DNA from: Butyrivibrio sp.
GTDB taxonomy: Bacteria; Bacillota; Clostridia; Lachnospirales; Lachnospiraceae
DNA: 64,000 nt
Direction: 5' to 3'
Assembly: GCA_023664865.1 (NCBI GenBank)
Contig: JAMPEU010000003.1
Location: 124,001-188,000 of the forward strand
A model generated the notes under the pieces. It made no database searches and was not told where the DNA came from. It was given only the letters and a program-made list of their open reading frames with translations. A program made the translations under genes and the position numbers. Positions 26,697-36,055 of the stretch are shown here, one piece after another; the stretch's first letter is position 1, and each line of letters starts with the position of its first letter.

Positions 26697-29153
26697 CTAT
26701 TTCTTAATCCAGTTCGAGTAACGTACAATCTGCGATAAATTGATATCCAGCGTTCCAGACGCGTCCACTTTGGAAGTCTCTGTGACTTCTTCCGAAAGCA
26801 TTCCGTCTCCGTTTTGGAAGAAACCCATCACCGTATTCGGGCTGCCCTCTTTAAGCGGGGTGTTAAGCACTTTATAGACATTGCTCTTATCCCTGTTTAT
26901 CACTACGTTATTGGCGATTGTCACCTTGCCCTGCGCTATAATCAAGCCGGTAAAATTACTCGTGATAGTCACATTCCCGCCAGTCACCGCACTATTAGGG
27001 GCAAGTGGATTATAATTCTTGTCTGTCGCCACGATAAGCCTTATCTTACTGTCTGTGGGCGTATAGTCATTCCTGTTGGTTATTACCGCTTTATACCCAT
27101 CCGCTGTCGTGACTTCAAAAACGCCGTCGCTTATCAGTGATACATAGTCCGGATCATTGAAAATCTTATCTACTTCATCCCATCTGATTATGCTGTCAAA
27201 CACATTCTGATTTTCCCCCGGCACGCCGCCATCATTCGCCTTCGTCAAATCCCTGCAAAGAGAGGTATAATCGAGTTCAATCTCTGCCGCACGATCCATC
27301 GTTTGCGTCTTATCCCAAGTATTGTCAACCTCTTTAGAATTATCATCGTTTATCTCTATATCCGGATAACCAATCGCCGGAACGCCTTCATCGGCTCCTT
27401 CGCCTTCTTCTTCCGGGATTTCCATCGCATACAAAGTCGGATTCCCCAGTACATCGCTTACTACGCTGTTGCCAAGTATCGTATACTTTGTGTTCTCAGC
27501 TCCATACTCTCCAAGAATTATGCCGCCCGTGGCGTATTTGTCGAAATATTTGTCAAGCGCCTCTTTATTGGTATTAAAATTATAATACGCTTGGAAATAT
27601 TCGGCTGCGTTCTCCTCGTCCATAACCAGATAATAATATACCAATTGTTTATTTTTATCTTCCGTGCTGTTATACTGCGCATGCACTTCACGAATATTAT
27701 CGCTGCTGCTCACGCCGAAATCACTGAGTTTCTTATTGCCAAGTTTATATATAGGTTTGTCAAAAGCAAATTTTTGAAAAGTATGTTCTTCACTGTCCCC
27801 AAAATCACCATTTTCATATTTAATCAACTGAGCATAAAGTTCTGTATCCAACGGATTCCGTCCGATTACCGACTTGCCGTCCAATATGCCTATGCACTCC
27901 GCCGGCACCAGATACGCAACCTGGTCTCCCTTAACCGCTATGGACTCACCCATAAGTATAGGCGGATTATCCTTGCTTTCATCCATCAGCTCGCTGCCTG
28001 TAGTCCGATGCTGGCCTATATAGGCGCGTCCCGCTAACATCAGTTTCGTAATGCTGCTCATATCCACTGTGGCGCTCTTTCCATTTATCAGGATTGCGCT
28101 GCTCTTATCCGCCGCTACGCTATCTCCCTCCACAAGCCCGGTATCCGTGTGCCAGCCGAAACCGTAGTATTCCCCTTTCAGGGTAGCCGTGCTGCCCGTT
28201 CCCGCGAGAATCAAATCATTGGCTACGTAAGTCTTGCCGTCCAGACTCAAAGTTCCGCTGGTAATGTCAAGCCCCGCCGCATACACTTCATTATCGGCAT
28301 TGGTCGAGCCGTGTACTATAAAGCCCGCCGTCGGTCCGTCCACTTTGATATCCCCTTTGGAAATGACATATCTGCCGTTATTGACCGTCAGCGAAGTTGC
28401 CGTGCGCACGTTAATTCCGCCCGTGCCGTCGCTGTCTCCGGCATATAAGCTGCCGTCTATGGTAGAAGAACCTAATGTTGATACGATTCCGTTATTGGCA
28501 ATCAACGCATAATCATATAAATCATCAATATTGCCATTCTGGTAAAACACCAGCTTAGGCACGTCTATGCAGATGTCCGTATTGACAATCGACACATAGC
28601 CGTTTTCATCAGTATAGGACACCCTGATATTATGCAGTATCAGGCTGGAATTATTGACAATCTCCATCTTAGGCGGATATGCATAGTTATCCCACTCAGT
28701 CAGATCTACGCCGTTATTGAATAAATCTTCATCAATATAAGACTTAAGCACATCCCTGTTGTAACAGCTGCTGTCCGTGGGAGATTTCAGGCTGCCAACC
28801 AATGCGTCCAGATAGCTTGTGGTAAATCTGGCAAAACGGCTGCCCTCGTCTCCGTCGTTATCCCAGTTCTGCATAACTTCCTGATAACTACGGCTTATAG
28901 CGGCGGACGCCTCATGCTGCATGCCCGCCATTATCTGCTCCACAACCGTCTCGGAAGAATAGAAACTGTTCTTATTCCTGATATCGGCAAATTTAATCAT
29001 GTAGTTCACATATGACGCCCACATAATCGTGCTTGCCAGAATGGATATCAGCGCAATCGCAATAATGACAAGAATAATCGCCGAACCCCTGTTATCCTTC
29101 CCTAACGCCCTATTCTTTTTTTGCTGGTTTGTCAAGTTTTTTCCGTTTTTCAT
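26697..29153 (-). CDS. Large PilX/GspK-like pilin-family protein
   Basis: An 818-aa protein with a polar lead and DNRGSAIILVIIAIALISIL, a pilin-like helix preceded by NRG. Mature position 5 is hydrophobic, not Glu, as in GspK/PilX-type tip pilins. The extracellular part has many short beta repeats with VDGSLYAGDSDGTGGINV-like glycine/Asn content, suggesting a beta-helix. It overlaps the upstream prepilin gene stop by one base and is 12 bp from the next gene, so expression is likely coupled. A tip adhesin is one possibility (inference). Confidence 0.8.
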   Translation of the reverse strand: MKNGKNLTNQQKKNRALGKDNRGSAIILVIIAIALISILASTIMWASYVNYMIKFADIRNKNSFYSSETVVEQIMAGMQHEASAAISRSYQEVMQNWDNDGDEGSRFARFTTSYLDALVGSLKSPTDSSCYNRDVLKSYIDEDLFNNGVDLTEWDNYAYPPKMEIVNNSSLILHNIRVSYTDENGYVSIVNTDICIDVPKLVFYQNGNIDDLYDYALIANNGIVSTLGSSTIDGSLYAGDSDGTGGINVRTATSLTVNNGRYVISKGDIKVDGPTAGFIVHGSTNADNEVYAAGLDITSGTLSLDGKTYVANDLILAGTGSTATLKGEYYGFGWHTDTGLVEGDSVAADKSSAILINGKSATVDMSSITKLMLAGRAYIGQHRTTGSELMDESKDNPPILMGESIAVKGDQVAYLVPAECIGILDGKSVIGRNPLDTELYAQLIKYENGDFGDSEEHTFQKFAFDKPIYKLGNKKLSDFGVSSSDNIREVHAQYNSTEDKNKQLVYYYLVMDEENAAEYFQAYYNFNTNKEALDKYFDKYATGGIILGEYGAENTKYTILGNSVVSDVLGNPTLYAMEIPEEEGEGADEGVPAIGYPDIEINDDNSKEVDNTWDKTQTMDRAAEIELDYTSLCRDLTKANDGGVPGENQNVFDSIIRWDEVDKIFNDPDYVSLISDGVFEVTTADGYKAVITNRNDYTPTDSKIRLIVATDKNYNPLAPNSAVTGGNVTITSNFTGLIIAQGKVTIANNVVINRDKSNVYKVLNTPLKEGSPNTVMGFFQNGDGMLSEEVTETSKVDASGTLDINLSQIVRYSNWIKK

Positions 29154-30643
29154 CAGTTATTCTTACTTCCTTCTATTCTTACCAAGCGCAGTGATTCAGG
29201 GAAATCCTCGTCACACGCGCCCTGTTTATAGATGCTGACTTCTATGTCAAAAATAACCTCTGTTATTTTATCGCTCCTGATATTGGTTTCGCCTGTTCCG
29301 CGGAACTTAGTCCCTGCAAGCCCGAAGACGTTTACGCCTGTACTGTCTCCCAAGTCCGAGCCATTAAACAGATATTTAACATGGGACTTAATATCGCCAT
29401 CTTCTTTTTCCACCTCGTAGGTAGGCATCTTTCCATCCGCCGGCCTTGTCACACCGCCCGCATAAGTCGAATTAACCAGATTCATGCCCAGGTTAGTCCT
29501 GATTGCGGTATTTTTTAAATCACCTGACGAATCCTTAATATTCACATTCACCTTATATTGTTTCTCCGCAATATCAAGCTGCGAGTCAGACAATACGGGT
29601 TTCTGGTTTCCGTCGGCGTCAAGCTCGCTTGACATCTCGACCTGTTTCACGATAAATATCTGAAACGGTTTGCCGGATTTATTGTCGATGATTATATTAT
29701 CCGTCCACTCAGGAGTATTCACCTTCGCCTCATAGAACGGATAATAGAAAAGGTAGAAATTACCGCTGGTTATATCCATGCCGCAGGGAGTGTACGGATC
29801 GGAATCATCTCCCGTAACTATAATGGTCTTCGATGTTACGCCATCTGTACATTCATATTCAATCTTAATTTTAGCATTGCAGTAATCGACTTCTATTTCA
29901 TTGCCGTCCTCATCCTTTTCCGTCTTAGTTTCTTTATCTATATCAAGCGTAATGGTGCGTTTCACACTGCCGCCCATATTTTTAAAGATATTAAAGGAAA
30001 AATCTTCCTTTACCTTATTCCCCTCCGCATCAATCTTATCCGGCAGCGCGTCGGGATCTGTAAGCCCGAAACTATTCTGGATTTCACTAAGCGCATCTTT
30101 AGTCGTGTCCATACTCTGTATATAGCTGCCATCCCTGCCTTTGACTACGCTGCCCGGCTGCGCCAGACCGTAAGAGGTGTTCAGCGCATTGTCATGCTTA
30201 TTGTTGGAATCATCGCTTTTCAGGTTTCCTTCCTTATATACGGACGCGTCTAACTTAATCAAGGCATCATACTCCACATTCTGGATTCTGACATCCTCCA
30301 TTGTGAAATAATATATGCCCGCCGCCTCATCCGTATTGTCAGTGTCTATAGCGGCGCTGCCCCTTACAAGCGAATTGTCTATCACATAAAACCCATCCTC
30401 CGGATGCGCAAACTGCTCCTTCAGCTCGTCAATGTTATACGCCTTCAAGCCTTCCATGATGTCCTGCGCTACCGTAGTCGCGCGCTGCAGCCTTCTGGAA
30501 TTGCCGTTCATGCGTGATGATGATATGAATGAGCGGGTAAAAGGAACAATGATAATCGCAAGGACGATTACCGCAATAAGCAGCTCTATCAACGAAAAAC
30601 CCGCGTTCTTATTCAGTTGTACCTTCGTATTATGTCGCTCCAT
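29153..30643 (-). CDS. Large prepilin-like protein (PilV/GspI type)
   Basis: A 496-aa prepilin. The signal is LNKNAGFSLIELLIAVIVLA, with cleavage after NAG and Glu at mature position 5. The first 60 residues after the helix resemble PilV (TTVAQDIMEGLKAYNIDELK). The remaining 350 residues are an added extracellular region with no recognised domain. It is next to pilO upstream and the PilX-like gene downstream, in the standard minor-pilin order V-X-H-W. Confidence 0.85.
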   Translation of the reverse strand: MERHNTKVQLNKNAGFSLIELLIAVIVLAIIIVPFTRSFISSSRMNGNSRRLQRATTVAQDIMEGLKAYNIDELKEQFAHPEDGFYVIDNSLVRGSAAIDTDNTDEAAGIYYFTMEDVRIQNVEYDALIKLDASVYKEGNLKSDDSNNKHDNALNTSYGLAQPGSVVKGRDGSYIQSMDTTKDALSEIQNSFGLTDPDALPDKIDAEGNKVKEDFSFNIFKNMGGSVKRTITLDIDKETKTEKDEDGNEIEVDYCNAKIKIEYECTDGVTSKTIIVTGDDSDPYTPCGMDITSGNFYLFYYPFYEAKVNTPEWTDNIIIDNKSGKPFQIFIVKQVEMSSELDADGNQKPVLSDSQLDIAEKQYKVNVNIKDSSGDLKNTAIRTNLGMNLVNSTYAGGVTRPADGKMPTYEVEKEDGDIKSHVKYLFNGSDLGDSTGVNVFGLAGTKFRGTGETNIRSDKITEVIFDIEVSIYKQGACDEDFPESLRLVRIEGSKNN

Positions 30644-30683
30644 ATTGCTACCTCTTTGCCCTGTTTTTGTTCATATAACTTGC

Positions 30684-31502
30684 TTATTCAGCCGTTTCTC
30701 CGCCTTCTCCTTCTTCCGCGCCTTCCATATCCTCCACATCCGGCAGATTAGCCTCGCTGTTGATTACAATCGTGCCGAAGATATTGTCTGTTCCAAGCAG
30801 GACTGCCGAGAAGTTAGGCTGTACATACGGTTTATCCTGATCCGGCACCAGATACATATTCAATGTCGTCGAACCTACCAAAAGCCCGGTCGAGGTATCG
30901 AATGACGCAGTAAGCGAGTCAATCGCTACGCGGTTCGTCTGGTTACAGATATGCTGTATGCTCCTCTTAAGCCCTTCGTATGAAACCGTATAATTATATG
31001 TAGCCTGCCTGTTGCGCAGCATACCCGTGGTGCTGGTCGGATCATTAGTCTGCGTCGGCGCCTCTGCCGCCACCTCGTCCTCAACGCCAAGCACATCGCC
31101 TTCGCCCAGACCATATGTATACTCACGCTCTGTCTGCGCCGTATCCACGGTAAAATCCACATCGCTTACCAGGCTGATGCTGATGCTGTTAAGCTCCATC
31201 GGAGAAATGATTTCCTGATTAATGCCCAGCAGGATAACGTCTTCCTCACGCACGTCTACCGGGAATACCTGATAGATATCGTCTATCGCATTAAGCATCC
31301 TCTCCATCTCGGTCTCGTAGAAACCCTGATTCTGCTGCTTATTCTGCAAATCATTTATCTGCTGCTGCAGCTTGACATTCTGCGCCACCAAGTCTTCGGT
31401 TTTTTCCTGATAACTGCTGAATACGTAGAAATAGGTGAGCGCCACCGCTAATACTCCTACCACTATCATAATAATCATGACATCTCTTTTTGATACTTTC
31501 AT
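30684..31502 (-). CDS. pilO: Type IV pilus alignment protein PilO-like
   Basis: A 272-aa inner-membrane protein with one N-terminal membrane segment (VMIIMIVVGVLAVALTYFYV, about 8-27), a coiled coil (KLQQQINDLQNKQQNQG, about 44-60) and a ferredoxin-like C-terminal domain. This is the PilO plan; PilO pairs with PilN to link the PilM ring to the pilus. An acidic C-terminus (EDMEGAEEGEGGETAE) is unusual. It lies 12 bp after pilMN. Confidence 0.8.
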   Translation of the reverse strand: MKVSKRDVMIIMIVVGVLAVALTYFYVFSSYQEKTEDLVAQNVKLQQQINDLQNKQQNQGFYETEMERMLNAIDDIYQVFPVDVREEDVILLGINQEIISPMELNSISISLVSDVDFTVDTAQTEREYTYGLGEGDVLGVEDEVAAEAPTQTNDPTSTTGMLRNRQATYNYTVSYEGLKRSIQHICNQTNRVAIDSLTASFDTSTGLLVGSTTLNMYLVPDQDKPYVQPNFSAVLLGTDNIFGTIVINSEANLPDVEDMEGAEEGEGGETAE

Positions 31503-31514
31503 CTGCGCTCCCCC

Positions 31515-33215
31515 CTATTCCGACACGACGTCGCCGATATCTACGCCATGGATAATCGGCATATATGCTGCCGTAACTGAAAATTCCACTACCGATGTAT
31601 TGCTTTCATCGTCGCTTTCCGTCTCCGTTATGGACGCTACCGTAACGCTTGTCGGAATCAGACTCTTAAAGGTACGCAGCTGCTCTACCGTCGCCGCCGC
31701 CTCGCTCTTGGTACTGACCTGCATGGAAATAGTAATCTGAGTCCAGTTGGTATTAAATGAAACCACGCTTACGTCCGAGGGAAGTTTCTGCTCAAGCTCC
31801 ACGAAAAACTCATACAATGAGTCATTCTGGCTCTCTGTCGCCGAGTACATCGCCTCAGCTATATCATACTTCGTCTGCACGTCCAGATAATCATTATATA
31901 CATCCATAATCGGCATCATCTCTTTAACCGTATGGTTAAGCTCCACATTCGTTACGTTTGCCTCCATATATGTAAGCATCGAATAGCCCGTCATGCCGCC
32001 CGCTGCAGCCAGACATGCCACCAGAAACAGTGCGCCGATAACGATAAACTTATTGCCGTCGCCTTTTGCCGCCGGAGCGCCTTCGCCCTTTTTACCGGCC
32101 TTGCCAGACTTGCCAGACTTCGACTCCTCGCGTTTCTTAAATCCCACGGAACCCATTGACGCGCCGATGCACGCCAGATACTCGCCGAAGAACTTATCCT
32201 TAAAAAACTTCTCCAAATTCAAACCGCTTATCCGCTTAATATACTTAACCGGATAATGTACTTCCCTGCTAAGCAGTTCCGCCATTCCCAAGAAGTTCGC
32301 GCCCATACCTGTAAGCATCACTTCCTCTATGGGACTGTCCGAATTTCTTGAGGCGTAATAATCTATAACCCTGACGATACCGTTGACAACCGGAACCAAA
32401 GCGTCGGTTACGTTTCTCTGCGCCGCCTCTTCCACTGAAAGGGGAGCTCCCGCGCCCGCTGCGTCCTCGCCTTCCGATAGGTCTATACACTGATACTTCT
32501 CCACGATGCCGACCGCCTGACGTATACTGCGGATATTTCCCCACGCCACGCTCTCCATAACCGCCTGCAGCGCGTCTTCTACGCCGTAGCCGACATTTCT
32601 CGTAAAAGCAATCGTCTGGTCTTTAACAACCATTATCATCGTAGAACGCTCATCTATCTTCGCAATCAGGTGCGTACCCGTGGCACACTCGCCCTTAACC
32701 ACCTGATACAGGCTGTTGCCGACATAATCAATCGAGACAACTTCCATCCTCATCGCCGAGGCAAGCGCATAATACCCTTCCAAAATCGACGCCGGAATCG
32801 CCAGCACGAGGAGCTTATACTGCTGCCCGCCTTTTTTCTCCCCTATCGTCTCTAAGATGGTGTATGCCAGCTCATACTCGGATAAATCCACCGGGAAATA
32901 ATCCGAGGCGTTAGCCCTTACCACGTCTTTTATTCTGTTCTCTTTTACAAAAGGAATTACAACTTCACGGGTAGCTATCTTCGTAGAAGTTATGGAAAAG
33001 ACTACTTTCCTTGTTTTGATTTTATGTTCGCGGATTGCGTCGTTAATCGCCTGAACATAATGTGAATCAACCTGAATCGCCCCGTCATTCATAACTCCTT
33101 CTACCGTCTGCACGGTAAAACTCTTAAAAACCTTGGGGGTTTTGGTGTTATAGGATACTTCACAAACCCTTGTCAGTGAATACCCTATCTCAATACTGAG
33201 AACTCTGCTCGCCAT
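31515..33215 (-). CDS. pilM: PilM-PilN fusion, type IV pilus assembly ATPase-like/alignment protein
   Basis: A 566-aa protein that fuses two usual pilus genes. Residues 1-360 are an actin-like ASKHA fold (PilM): MASRVLSIEIGYSLTRVCEV at the start and VMLTGMGANFLGMAELLSRE later. A Lys/Gly/Ser-rich linker (KSGKSGKAGKKGEGAPAAKG) leads to a membrane segment (KFIVIGALFLVACLAAAGG) and a PilN-like periplasmic region. In most bacteria PilM and PilN are separate and bind through the PilN N-terminus, so fusion fixes that contact. GGAG eight bases before ATG 33215 selects this start. Confidence 0.85.
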   Translation of the reverse strand: MASRVLSIEIGYSLTRVCEVSYNTKTPKVFKSFTVQTVEGVMNDGAIQVDSHYVQAINDAIREHKIKTRKVVFSITSTKIATREVVIPFVKENRIKDVVRANASDYFPVDLSEYELAYTILETIGEKKGGQQYKLLVLAIPASILEGYYALASAMRMEVVSIDYVGNSLYQVVKGECATGTHLIAKIDERSTMIMVVKDQTIAFTRNVGYGVEDALQAVMESVAWGNIRSIRQAVGIVEKYQCIDLSEGEDAAGAGAPLSVEEAAQRNVTDALVPVVNGIVRVIDYYASRNSDSPIEEVMLTGMGANFLGMAELLSREVHYPVKYIKRISGLNLEKFFKDKFFGEYLACIGASMGSVGFKKREESKSGKSGKAGKKGEGAPAAKGDGNKFIVIGALFLVACLAAAGGMTGYSMLTYMEANVTNVELNHTVKEMMPIMDVYNDYLDVQTKYDIAEAMYSATESQNDSLYEFFVELEQKLPSDVSVVSFNTNWTQITISMQVSTKSEAAATVEQLRTFKSLIPTSVTVASITETESDDESNTSVVEFSVTAAYMPIIHGVDIGDVVSE

Positions 33216-33423
33216 AAGTTTGTCTCCTTTTAATTGCGGACTTTTCATTTGTCCTGTCTATCTATCCGCGCCGCTTACGCAGCTGCCATGCAGCCCTGCC
33301 GCATTTTACCGCCATCGGCGCAATAAACCTGCCGGTATTCCAAGCAGGTGTCTATTCTTCTTCAAGTCAAAATTCAAAAGCTTTCAAAATTGCACGTTTA
33401 AACTTCTAACTACCATATTCAAT

Positions 33424-34176
33424 TCAAAAAAATCCGAAATACCAGTCTAGTATGCGGTTGCCCCACAACATCGAGATAAATACTCCCATTGAGAGGTACG
33501 GCCCCATCGCAAGAGTGTGGCTAACGCCGCTTATCTTCATTCTTGCTACATGTATGACTGCGCCGAGTACGCAGCCTATTACAAATGCTAAAATAATCAG
33601 TTTCCAGCCTAATACCAGTCCACAAGCCGCCATCAGCTTGACGTCGCCGCCGCCGATGCCCCTGCCTTTGCTGGCATAATAAATCACGGCTAGAAATGCA
33701 CTGACACTAATGAGGCCAATCAGGTAATTCAGCCAATCAGTATAATCGGTTACTACCCTGATTAGCCCCAATGTCAGTATGAAAATATTGATTCCAAGCG
33801 GAATCTCATAAGTCCTGAAATCAATCACGCTAAGAACAATCAGCGCGGATGCAAGCAGACAGTAGAGTAGGGAATCTACGTTTGCCCCATTAACCAGCAC
33901 GATTACCACATACAAAACGCCGTTCGCAGCCTCCACTAACGGATACTGCACGGACAATTTTGCTTTGCACTTGCGGCATCTGCCTTTTAGGAAAAGGTAG
34001 CTGAAGAGCGGTACTAAGTCGTACCACTCCAGCTTGTACCCACACGCCATGCAATGCGACCTTACCTTAACAATATCTTCCTTCTTCGGAATCCTGTATA
34101 TACATACATTCAGGAAACTCCCGATTACAATCCCGTACAGGAATATGATTATGTAAAAAAGTACCGTCATCAGCAT
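33424..34176 (-). CDS. pilD: Type IV prepilin peptidase PilD
   Basis: A 250-aa polytopic membrane aspartyl protease that cleaves prepilin leaders and methylates the new N-terminus. Catalytic residues are visible: Asp119 in VIDFRTYEIP and Asp178 in the GGGD motif (RGIGGGDVKLMA). The N-terminal domain has the two CxxC pairs (Cys42/45 and 67/70) typical of the bifunctional enzyme, and the FLNVCIYRIP signature. It should process the five prepilins encoded here. Confidence 0.95.
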   Translation of the reverse strand: MLMTVLFYIIIFLYGIVIGSFLNVCIYRIPKKEDIVKVRSHCMACGYKLEWYDLVPLFSYLFLKGRCRKCKAKLSVQYPLVEAANGVLYVVIVLVNGANVDSLLYCLLASALIVLSVIDFRTYEIPLGINIFILTLGLIRVVTDYTDWLNYLIGLISVSAFLAVIYYASKGRGIGGGDVKLMAACGLVLGWKLIILAFVIGCVLGAVIHVARMKISGVSHTLAMGPYLSMGVFISMLWGNRILDWYFGFF

Positions 34177-34239
34177 GATGTAAAATCCTTTGCATTGTTA
34201 ATGTGCATCTTGGTTATTTCATTCAGTTTAGTTTTAAAT

Positions 34240-34626
34240 TTAAGTAGTTCATATCAAGTGTTGTAATTGACCGTTGTAGTCAAGTGCCATAATACTGTCT
34301 CGTACCGCCTCGCGGTATTACTACAGTGCCAGTACCGTATAACACATGCGCTGTTAGCTTGCTGTAAAGCCGTGGCTTGTCAGCGTGTGTGCAGCACTGG
34401 TGTGCCGGTAGGCGGTAATGCTGATAGCTTACTGCCGTGGCACCTCTGTGCTGCTATGCTGTATACTAATAGCTTACTGCTGTGGCACTTCTGTGCTGTT
34501 ATACCGCAATGCTATTGTTTACTGCTGCGGCACTTGTATGCTCAGCTTGCTGCTGTTAAGCTTGTGGCTTAGCAGCCGCTGTAGCTTACTGCCGTGGCAC
34601 TTGTGTTATGTAAGGCTACCAGGATA
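34240..34626. repeat. Degenerate 45-bp direct repeats between pilA and pilD
   Basis: About 390 bp with no plausible gene. The plus strand holds TAGCTTACTGCYGTGGCAC at 34425, 34470 and 34582, with a weaker copy near 34516. The first three are spaced about 45 bp; related shorter fragments (GCCGTGGCTTGT, GTGCCAGTACC) lie to the left. The region is more GC-rich than other intergenic DNA here. It directly follows the pilA stop, so it would be the 3' end of the pilA transcript. I see no CRISPR spacer pattern. Confidence 0.75.
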
Positions 34627-35109
34627 CTATTCTGGAAGTTTACCTGCGCTGTCAACACCCTTTGTTGTTATATGCCATGTGTTAGTACCCTTACCAGTAG
34701 CAGGATCCTTCGCATCATACACTAATTTTATTTCAATATCAGCACCCACATACCCACTGGACTGAAGTTTAGATGTACTGTTACCACTACCATCAAAATC
34801 ATCGGATGTCAGCTGTCCTGCATTTTGGAGTTGAGTTCTCAAGTCTGCAGATACATTAAGTGTATTAACGTTAGTACCTGATGTCACTGTATAAGTCTCG
34901 GTCGTCTTAAGTGCAATATCCGGATCTGCTGCCAGAACCTGCAGACTGTTAATGAACTCTACCACTGTCTGCGTATCTGATGCAACTCTTGACTTCTCAA
35001 CATATTTCAGGTACTGAGGTGCAAGAACTGCGATGAGGATTACCATGATGGCGATAACGATAATCAACTCAACCAATGAAAAACCTTTGTTATTCATTTC
35101 CTTTTTCAT
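34627..35109 (-). CDS. pilA: Major type IV pilin PilA
   Basis: A 160-aa prepilin. The start MKKEMNNKGFSLVELIIVIA is chosen because AGGAGAG lies just upstream. Cleavage after NKG leaves Phe1 and Glu5, then the long hydrophobic alpha1 helix. The globular part is about 110 residues, with Thr/Asn/Ser-rich sequence and no cysteine pair. Size, own promoter and own strong ribosome site suggest it is the major subunit. Confidence 0.92.
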   Translation of the reverse strand: MKKEMNNKGFSLVELIIVIAIMVILIAVLAPQYLKYVEKSRVASDTQTVVEFINSLQVLAADPDIALKTTETYTVTSGTNVNTLNVSADLRTQLQNAGQLTSDDFDGSGNSTSKLQSSGYVGADIEIKLVYDAKDPATGKGTNTWHITTKGVDSAGKLPE

Positions 35110-35134
35110 ATTTATCTCTCCTTTTCTTATAAGA

Positions 35135-35212
35135 AATATTTTGGTGTACTTAGACACCTTTTGTTTATCTTAATCGCGGCTGTTCCCTACATCTTCGCCA
35201 GCCACGGTTAAT
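35135..35212 (-). promoter_or_regulatory. Structured 5' leader of pilA
   Basis: The predicted pilA leader holds nested inverted repeats on the minus strand: GGCTG...CAGCC flanked by TTAA...TTAA (about 35170-35210), then GGTGT-CTAAGT-ACACC (35149-35164). I do not recognise a c-di-GMP riboswitch core. It may be a stabilising leader or an undescribed regulator. Confidence 0.35.
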
Positions 35213-35217
35213 TCATG

Positions 35218-35248
35218 GTTATATTTTTAATAAGGCAAAGCCTGTCAA
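35218..35248 (-). promoter_or_regulatory. Probable promoter of pilA
   Basis: A consensus TTGACA (35243-35248, minus strand) overlaps the stop region of the upstream small gene. A -10 of AATATA (17-bp spacing) or TATAAC (19-bp spacing) follows. This would give pilA its own transcript separate from the accessory genes upstream. Confidence 0.5.
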
Positions 35249-35490
35249 CAATTGATATACTCATATAAAGCATCTTTTCCACCATCCAGTTCATTATCAC
35301 ATGCCTCACATAAATATCCATTTGTTTCAAAGAATAATCTTGTTTCTACATCTGACAAAAGCTTATAAAGTTCCATTCCCAGCAGCATTTTATACGCATC
35401 TTCATAATTTATATTTTGCCTTTTCATTAAATGCTTTGTTAATGTCACAACACACATTCCTGTTGTGGTCACAATCTTGCTTTCTTTCAC
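35245..35490 (-). CDS. Small DUF3791-like protein
   Basis: An 81-aa protein, probably of the DUF3791 type that is often encoded next to DUF3990 genes. Visible: TTTGMCVVTLTKHLMKRQNI, then EDAYKMLLGMELYKLL, and a Cys/Glu-rich C-terminus (YLCEACDNELDGGKDALYEY). Many such genes sit in toxin-antitoxin-like trios. It starts 4 bp after the DUF3990 stop, so the two are an operon. The family call is from memory and could be wrong. Confidence 0.6.
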   Translation of the reverse strand: MKESKIVTTTGMCVVTLTKHLMKRQNINYEDAYKMLLGMELYKLLSDVETRLFFETNGYLCEACDNELDGGKDALYEYINC

Positions 35491-35494
35491 GGTG

Positions 35495-36055
35495 TTACCT
35501 CCAGTCTATTGTTTTCATTTCTACAATAAGCCTGTCTGCCACTTCCTGTTTCCCTATATAGTATTGTATTCCCAAATTCTCGGTCTCAAGATTGTCCAGT
35601 AATATCCTTTTGGCAGCATCTGAACCGGTCTTACCATACAAACCATCCCAATAGGCTTTTAAACAGAATACCGTATCATCGTCAGCCGTAGGTCCAATCA
35701 CCATATCATAATCATGTGGCATACCACCTTTTTCTCTGCATAACAAAACAAAACTAAGCCATTCCAGGTCAGGTTGATAAAATATTTTTAACTTCAGGTG
35801 TTCTGCATAATCGGCATCCAATATTATCTCATATAGTTTCTCGGAAAAGTCATCAGCATTTTTCCCCCTGCTCCTTCTTATTGCCTCCCTATATTTTTTA
35901 TGCATCATTCCAATTGCCTGACTTTTTGAAACAGCCATATAAAAGCCCCTGCCAAAATCCTTCCTTTCTTTCCCTAACTGTACATCTACTTTCTGTATTT
36001 GTGATACGGTGCCATGATACAAGGTTGTTTTAAGATTGTAAGACATATTGTTCAA
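35495..36055 (-). CDS. DUF3990 family protein, ADP-ribosyltransferase-like fold (toxin candidate)
   Basis: A 186-aa protein beginning MNNMSYNLKTTLYHGTVSQI. The motif LYHGT...GKERKDFGRGFYMAVSKSQA is typical of DUF3990, whose fold is related to ADP-ribosyltransferases (the HG-T and the FG-GFY-t pattern). It lies between two DUF3791-like small genes and overlaps the upstream one by 26 bp. A toxin role is inferred from this arrangement, not shown by the sequence. Confidence 0.7.
   Translation of the reverse strand: MNNMSYNLKTTLYHGTVSQIQKVDVQLGKERKDFGRGFYMAVSKSQAIGMMHKKYREAIRRSRGKNADDFSEKLYEIILDADYAEHLKLKIFYQPDLEWLSFVLLCREKGGMPHDYDMVIGPTADDDTVFCLKAYWDGLYGKTGSDAAKRILLDNLETENLGIQYYIGKQEVADRLIVEMKTIDWR

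Noticed and set aside
34240-34626. CRISPR array
   Set aside because: Repeats are few and degenerate, spacing contains related not unique sequence, and no cas gene is near.
34054-34765. Plus-strand frames antisense to pilD and pilA
   Set aside because: They overlap clear pilus genes and the repeat region, with no ribosome site or family pattern.
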